A stretch of DNA of 23,586 nucleotides from CAYPQL01 sp964412905 (lineage in GTDB: Bacteria; Patescibacteriota; Minisyncoccia; JAHIHE01; JAGLIN01), in contig CAYPQL010000020.1 in NCBI GenBank assembly GCA_964412905.1, positions 1-23,586 on the forward strand, written 5' to 3'. Numbering within the stretch: position 1 is the first letter of the stretch; each line of letters opens with the position of its first letter. A model generated the notes under the pieces. That model was not told where the DNA came from and made no database searches. It saw only the letters and a program-made list of their open reading frames with translations. Below are positions 20,888-23,586 of this stretch, in pieces. Both the position numbers and the translations under genes were made by a program.

Positions 20888-23551
20888 TTACTTCCCCATA
20901 CAGCACTTCTTGTATTTCCTCCCGCTGCCGCAGGGACAGGAGTCGTTACGGCCGATTTTTTTGACAGTCTCGGGAGTTGAAGCGTTATCGCTATCGCCGC
21001 CTCCTCCTCCGCTTGTGGAGATATTTTTGTTCTCCATCGGAGATTCAACTTTTTTCACGATTTGAACTTTGAATATCGCCGAAAGGACATTTTCTTCAAT
21101 GCTTCCCAAAAGAGACTGAAACATTCTATAGCTTTCTTTTTTATATTCGACCAAAGGATCTTTCTGCCCGTAGCCCTGAAGTCCGATGCCGTCTCTAAGG
21201 CTGTCCATTGAATCCAAATGCTCCATCCAAAGCATATCAATACTGCGAAGCATAACCATTTTTTCAATTTGTCTGGCGGCCGCATAGCCGATTTCTTCCT
21301 CCCGCTTGTTATATCCATTAGACAGAACTTCAAAAATCAGATCCGTCAGCAAGCTTCTCGCTTCTTCATCCGGCTTTTCTGAATTTATAATTTCTTTGAT
21401 TTTGTTTTCTAATTCGCCATTGATTGATACGATTTTATGGACCGCTTCCATCATCTCTTTTATATTCCAAGCGCTTCTATTTTCAGCGCTGTGGATTGAA
21501 ACAATATACTGCGCTTGATTTTCAAACATCTCCAGAATTTTGTCTTTCAATTTCAATAATTCCGGAAAATTTTCTTTGTTAATTTCCTTATCAGTCTTTT
21601 CTATGTTCTCGGTAGTTTCCAAAATCTCTCTTCGTTTTTTGTAAATCACTTCTCTCTGCTTATTCATCACATCGTCATAATCCAAAACATGCTTTCTGAT
21701 ATCAAAGTTATATCCTTCAATTTTGGTCTGCGCGCTTTCAATTGATTTGGAGATAAAAGAATTTTCAATCGGCATATCTTCCTCTATTCCTAATTTATCC
21801 ATCATTGATTTCATTCTGTCCGATCCAAAAACGCGCATCAAATGATCTTCCATAGAAACAAAAAATTGAGTCTCCCCCGGCTCTCCTTGGCGGCCTGATC
21901 TTCCTCGAAGCTGATTGTCAATTCTTCTCGCTTCGTGCCTTTCTGTTCCCAAAATGCAAAGCCCGCCGAGCTTATCAACTCCTTCTCCCAATTTTATATC
22001 CGTTCCTCTTCCCGCCATATTCGTGGCAATCGTAACCGCCTCTTTCTGTCCGGCGCCGGAAATTATCAGAGCTTCCTTCTCGTGAAACTTGGCGTTCAAA
22101 ACTTCGTGCTTTATTCTTTCTCTTTCCAGAAGCGAGCTTAAAATTTCCGACTTTTCAATGGAAATCGTTCCCACTAAAACAGGCTGGCCTTTTTTATAAC
22201 GCTTTTTAATTTCCCGGATCAAAGCCATAAACTTTCCGCGCTCTGTTTTATACACCGAATCTACGCGATCTATTCTTATAATAGGCTTGTTTGACGGAAT
22301 AATTATGACATCTAATTTATAAACTTTGGAAAATTCTTCCGCGTTTGTAACGGCTGTTCCCGTCATACCGGCAAGCTTGTTATATAGCCTGAAATAATTT
22401 TGGAAGGTTATTGTCGCCAAAGTCCTGCTTTCTTTCTGGACTTTGACATTTTCCTTCGCTTCAATCGCCTGATGAAGCCCTTCGCTAAATCTTCTTCCAG
22501 GCATAAGACGGCCAGTAAATTCATCAACAATGATGACTTCTCCTTCTTTGACGACATAATCTTTGTCGAGTTTAAATAAAATCTCGGCTTTCAGCGCCTG
22601 CTCAAGATGATGAACGAACATTATTCCGCCGTCGTTATAAATATCTTTCATCCCCAGCATTTTTTCAACATTATTAATTCCCTCATCCGTCAAGCTCACC
22701 GCTCTCATTTTCTCGTCTATGGTGTAATCTTTTTCATTATTCAGCCTCGGAACAATGCGCGAAAAAGTTTGGTACATCGTGTTTGAATCCGCGTCAGGCG
22801 CGGAAATGATTAAAGGCGTTCTGGCTTCATCAATAAGAATGCTATCCACCTCGTCCACAATCGCAAAATTCAATTCTCTTTGAGCTAACTGATTTTTATT
22901 TACCGCCATATTGTCGCGCAGATAATCAAAACCGAATTCGTTGTTAGTTCCATAGGTTATATCGCAAGCATACGCTTCTTTGCGGGTTATTTCCCTAAAG
23001 TTTTCCATTTCAACTGTCACTTCGTTATTGTCAGGATTTGTTTGCGGATCAAAGAGAAGAGATTTATCGTGCTGAAGAACTCCCACGCTCAACCCCAGAA
23101 AATGATAAATCGGACCCATCCAGTTTGCGTCTCTTTTAGAAAGATAGTCATTGACGGTTATTAAATGCGCTCCCTTGCCCGTGAGCGCGTTTAGATATAT
23201 TGGCAAAGTTGAAACAAGAGTTTTTCCCTCGCCCGTTTTCATTTCAGAAATTTTCCCTTGATGCAAAACAATTCCGCCAACTAGCTGGACATCATAATGC
23301 CTTTGCTTCAAAACTCTTTTAGACGCTTCTCGCGCGACGGCATAAGCTTCCGGCAAAATTTGATCTAGTGTTTCGCCTTTGTTTAATCTTTCTTTAAATA
23401 TCTTAGTTTGATTTTTCAACTCGTCATCAGAAAAAGACTGGAACTTTCCTTCCAGCTTATTAATTTCCTCAACAATCGGCTGAATTTTTTTTAACTCCTT
23501 CTCATTCGGATCACCGAATATTTTATTGAGTATGTGCAAGTCCACGAACAT
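20888..23551 (-). CDS. secA: Preprotein translocase ATPase SecA
   Basis: SecA is the ATP-driven motor that pushes unfolded preproteins through SecYEG. The near-890-residue product is complete: start of the type ILNKIFGDPNEKELKK, Walker A MKTGEGKT, LREDNM-like YLRDNMAVNKNQL, DEAD-type VDEVDSILIDEARTPLIIS, the preprotein cross-linking domain, GMTGTAVTNAEEF, TNMAGRGTDIKLG, RRIDNQLRGRSGRQGEPG and the scaffold helix. It ends with a glycine-rich linker and a zinc tail C-P-C...CC (GRNDSCPCGSGRKYKKCC) that usually contacts SecB or ribosomes. ATG 23551 is preferred; GTG 23560 would add three residues, and neither has a ribosome binding site. Together with secD and secF here, much of the export motor is coded in this window. 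The promoter lies beyond the right edge. Confidence 0.98.
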   Translation of the reverse strand: MFVDLHILNKIFGDPNEKELKKIQPIVEEINKLEGKFQSFSDDELKNQTKIFKERLNKGETLDQILPEAYAVAREASKRVLKQRHYDVQLVGGIVLHQGKISEMKTGEGKTLVSTLPIYLNALTGKGAHLITVNDYLSKRDANWMGPIYHFLGLSVGVLQHDKSLLFDPQTNPDNNEVTVEMENFREITRKEAYACDITYGTNNEFGFDYLRDNMAVNKNQLAQRELNFAIVDEVDSILIDEARTPLIISAPDADSNTMYQTFSRIVPRLNNEKDYTIDEKMRAVSLTDEGINNVEKMLGMKDIYNDGGIMFVHHLEQALKAEILFKLDKDYVVKEGEVIIVDEFTGRLMPGRRFSEGLHQAIEAKENVKVQKESRTLATITFQNYFRLYNKLAGMTGTAVTNAEEFSKVYKLDVIIIPSNKPIIRIDRVDSVYKTERGKFMALIREIKKRYKKGQPVLVGTISIEKSEILSSLLERERIKHEVLNAKFHEKEALIISGAGQKEAVTIATNMAGRGTDIKLGEGVDKLGGLCILGTERHEARRIDNQLRGRSGRQGEPGETQFFVSMEDHLMRVFGSDRMKSMMDKLGIEEDMPIENSFISKSIESAQTKIEGYNFDIRKHVLDYDDVMNKQREVIYKKRREILETTENIEKTDKEINKENFPELLKLKDKILEMFENQAQYIVSIHSAENRSAWNIKEMMEAVHKIVSINGELENKIKEIINSEKPDEEARSLLTDLIFEVLSNGYNKREEEIGYAAARQIEKMVMLRSIDMLWMEHLDSMDSLRDGIGLQGYGQKDPLVEYKKESYRMFQSLLGSIEENVLSAIFKVQIVKKVESPMENKNISTSGGGGGDSDNASTPETVKKIGRNDSCPCGSGRKYKKCCMGK

Positions 23552-23586
23552 AATTGACACTTATTATTTAATTAATTTCAGACAAT

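Noticed and set aside
1..23586. UGA recoding as in Gracilibacteria or Absconditabacteria
   Set aside because: TGA ends the glycosyltransferase and the AAA ATPase, and conserved genes contain no internal TGA, so the standard bacterial code fits.

Overview
The window looks like a chromosomal segment from a Patescibacteria (Candidate Phyla Radiation) genome, probably of the Parcubacteria group. This rests on several features. The DNA is AT-rich and genes are tightly packed. Almost no gene has a Shine-Dalgarno site. There is a Mbov_0395/VirB2-like pilin domain and a nucleotidyltransferase of a type common in these genomes. Short simple-sequence words recur at gene ends. TGA is read as stop, which argues against the UGA-recoding lineages. 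Lineage is inferred from gene content; no rRNA or tRNA gene is visible.

There are 20 apparently intact protein genes plus one gene remnant. All lie on the minus strand except one small gene at 12568-12951. From left to right, positions 1-3500 are accessory. They hold a GT4 glycosyltransferase, a zincin-like protein whose 5' end is interrupted by an amber codon, a short remnant of a second glycosyltransferase gene, a BRO-N/DinD-like protein and a calcium-repeat lipoprotein. Positions 3500-8500 hold the membrane protease HtpX and its frequent partner LemA. Between them sit an MNT/HEPN two-gene module, an anchored protein and a 642-residue fusion of a secreted beta-propeller to a two-helix pilin domain.

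Positions 8600-11000 are a heat-shock operon, groES-groEL. It has a clear sigma70 promoter, a CIRCE operator at the predicted transcription start, a perfect 34-bp palindrome in the leader and an intrinsic terminator. Positions 11000-13000 hold a nucleotidyltransferase gene carrying an in-frame 122-bp palindromic element, a second 122-bp copy next door, and a plus-strand orphan gene with a structured leader and a strong terminator. Positions 13000-23586 are mostly housekeeping: uvrA, secF, secD, a GNAT acetyltransferase, an AAA ATPase with a palindrome in its promoter, and secA at the right edge.

The main theme is protein export and envelope quality control (secA, secD, secF, htpX, lemA, groESL), broken up by small accessory genes. 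The most unusual signal is the spread of repeats into coding DNA. A MITE-like palindrome is translated inside the nucleotidyltransferase. A dispersed intergenic word is translated inside UvrA. Several stop codons lie in or next to short repeat words. I found no CRISPR array, tRNA, rRNA, classical insertion sequence or complete prophage.
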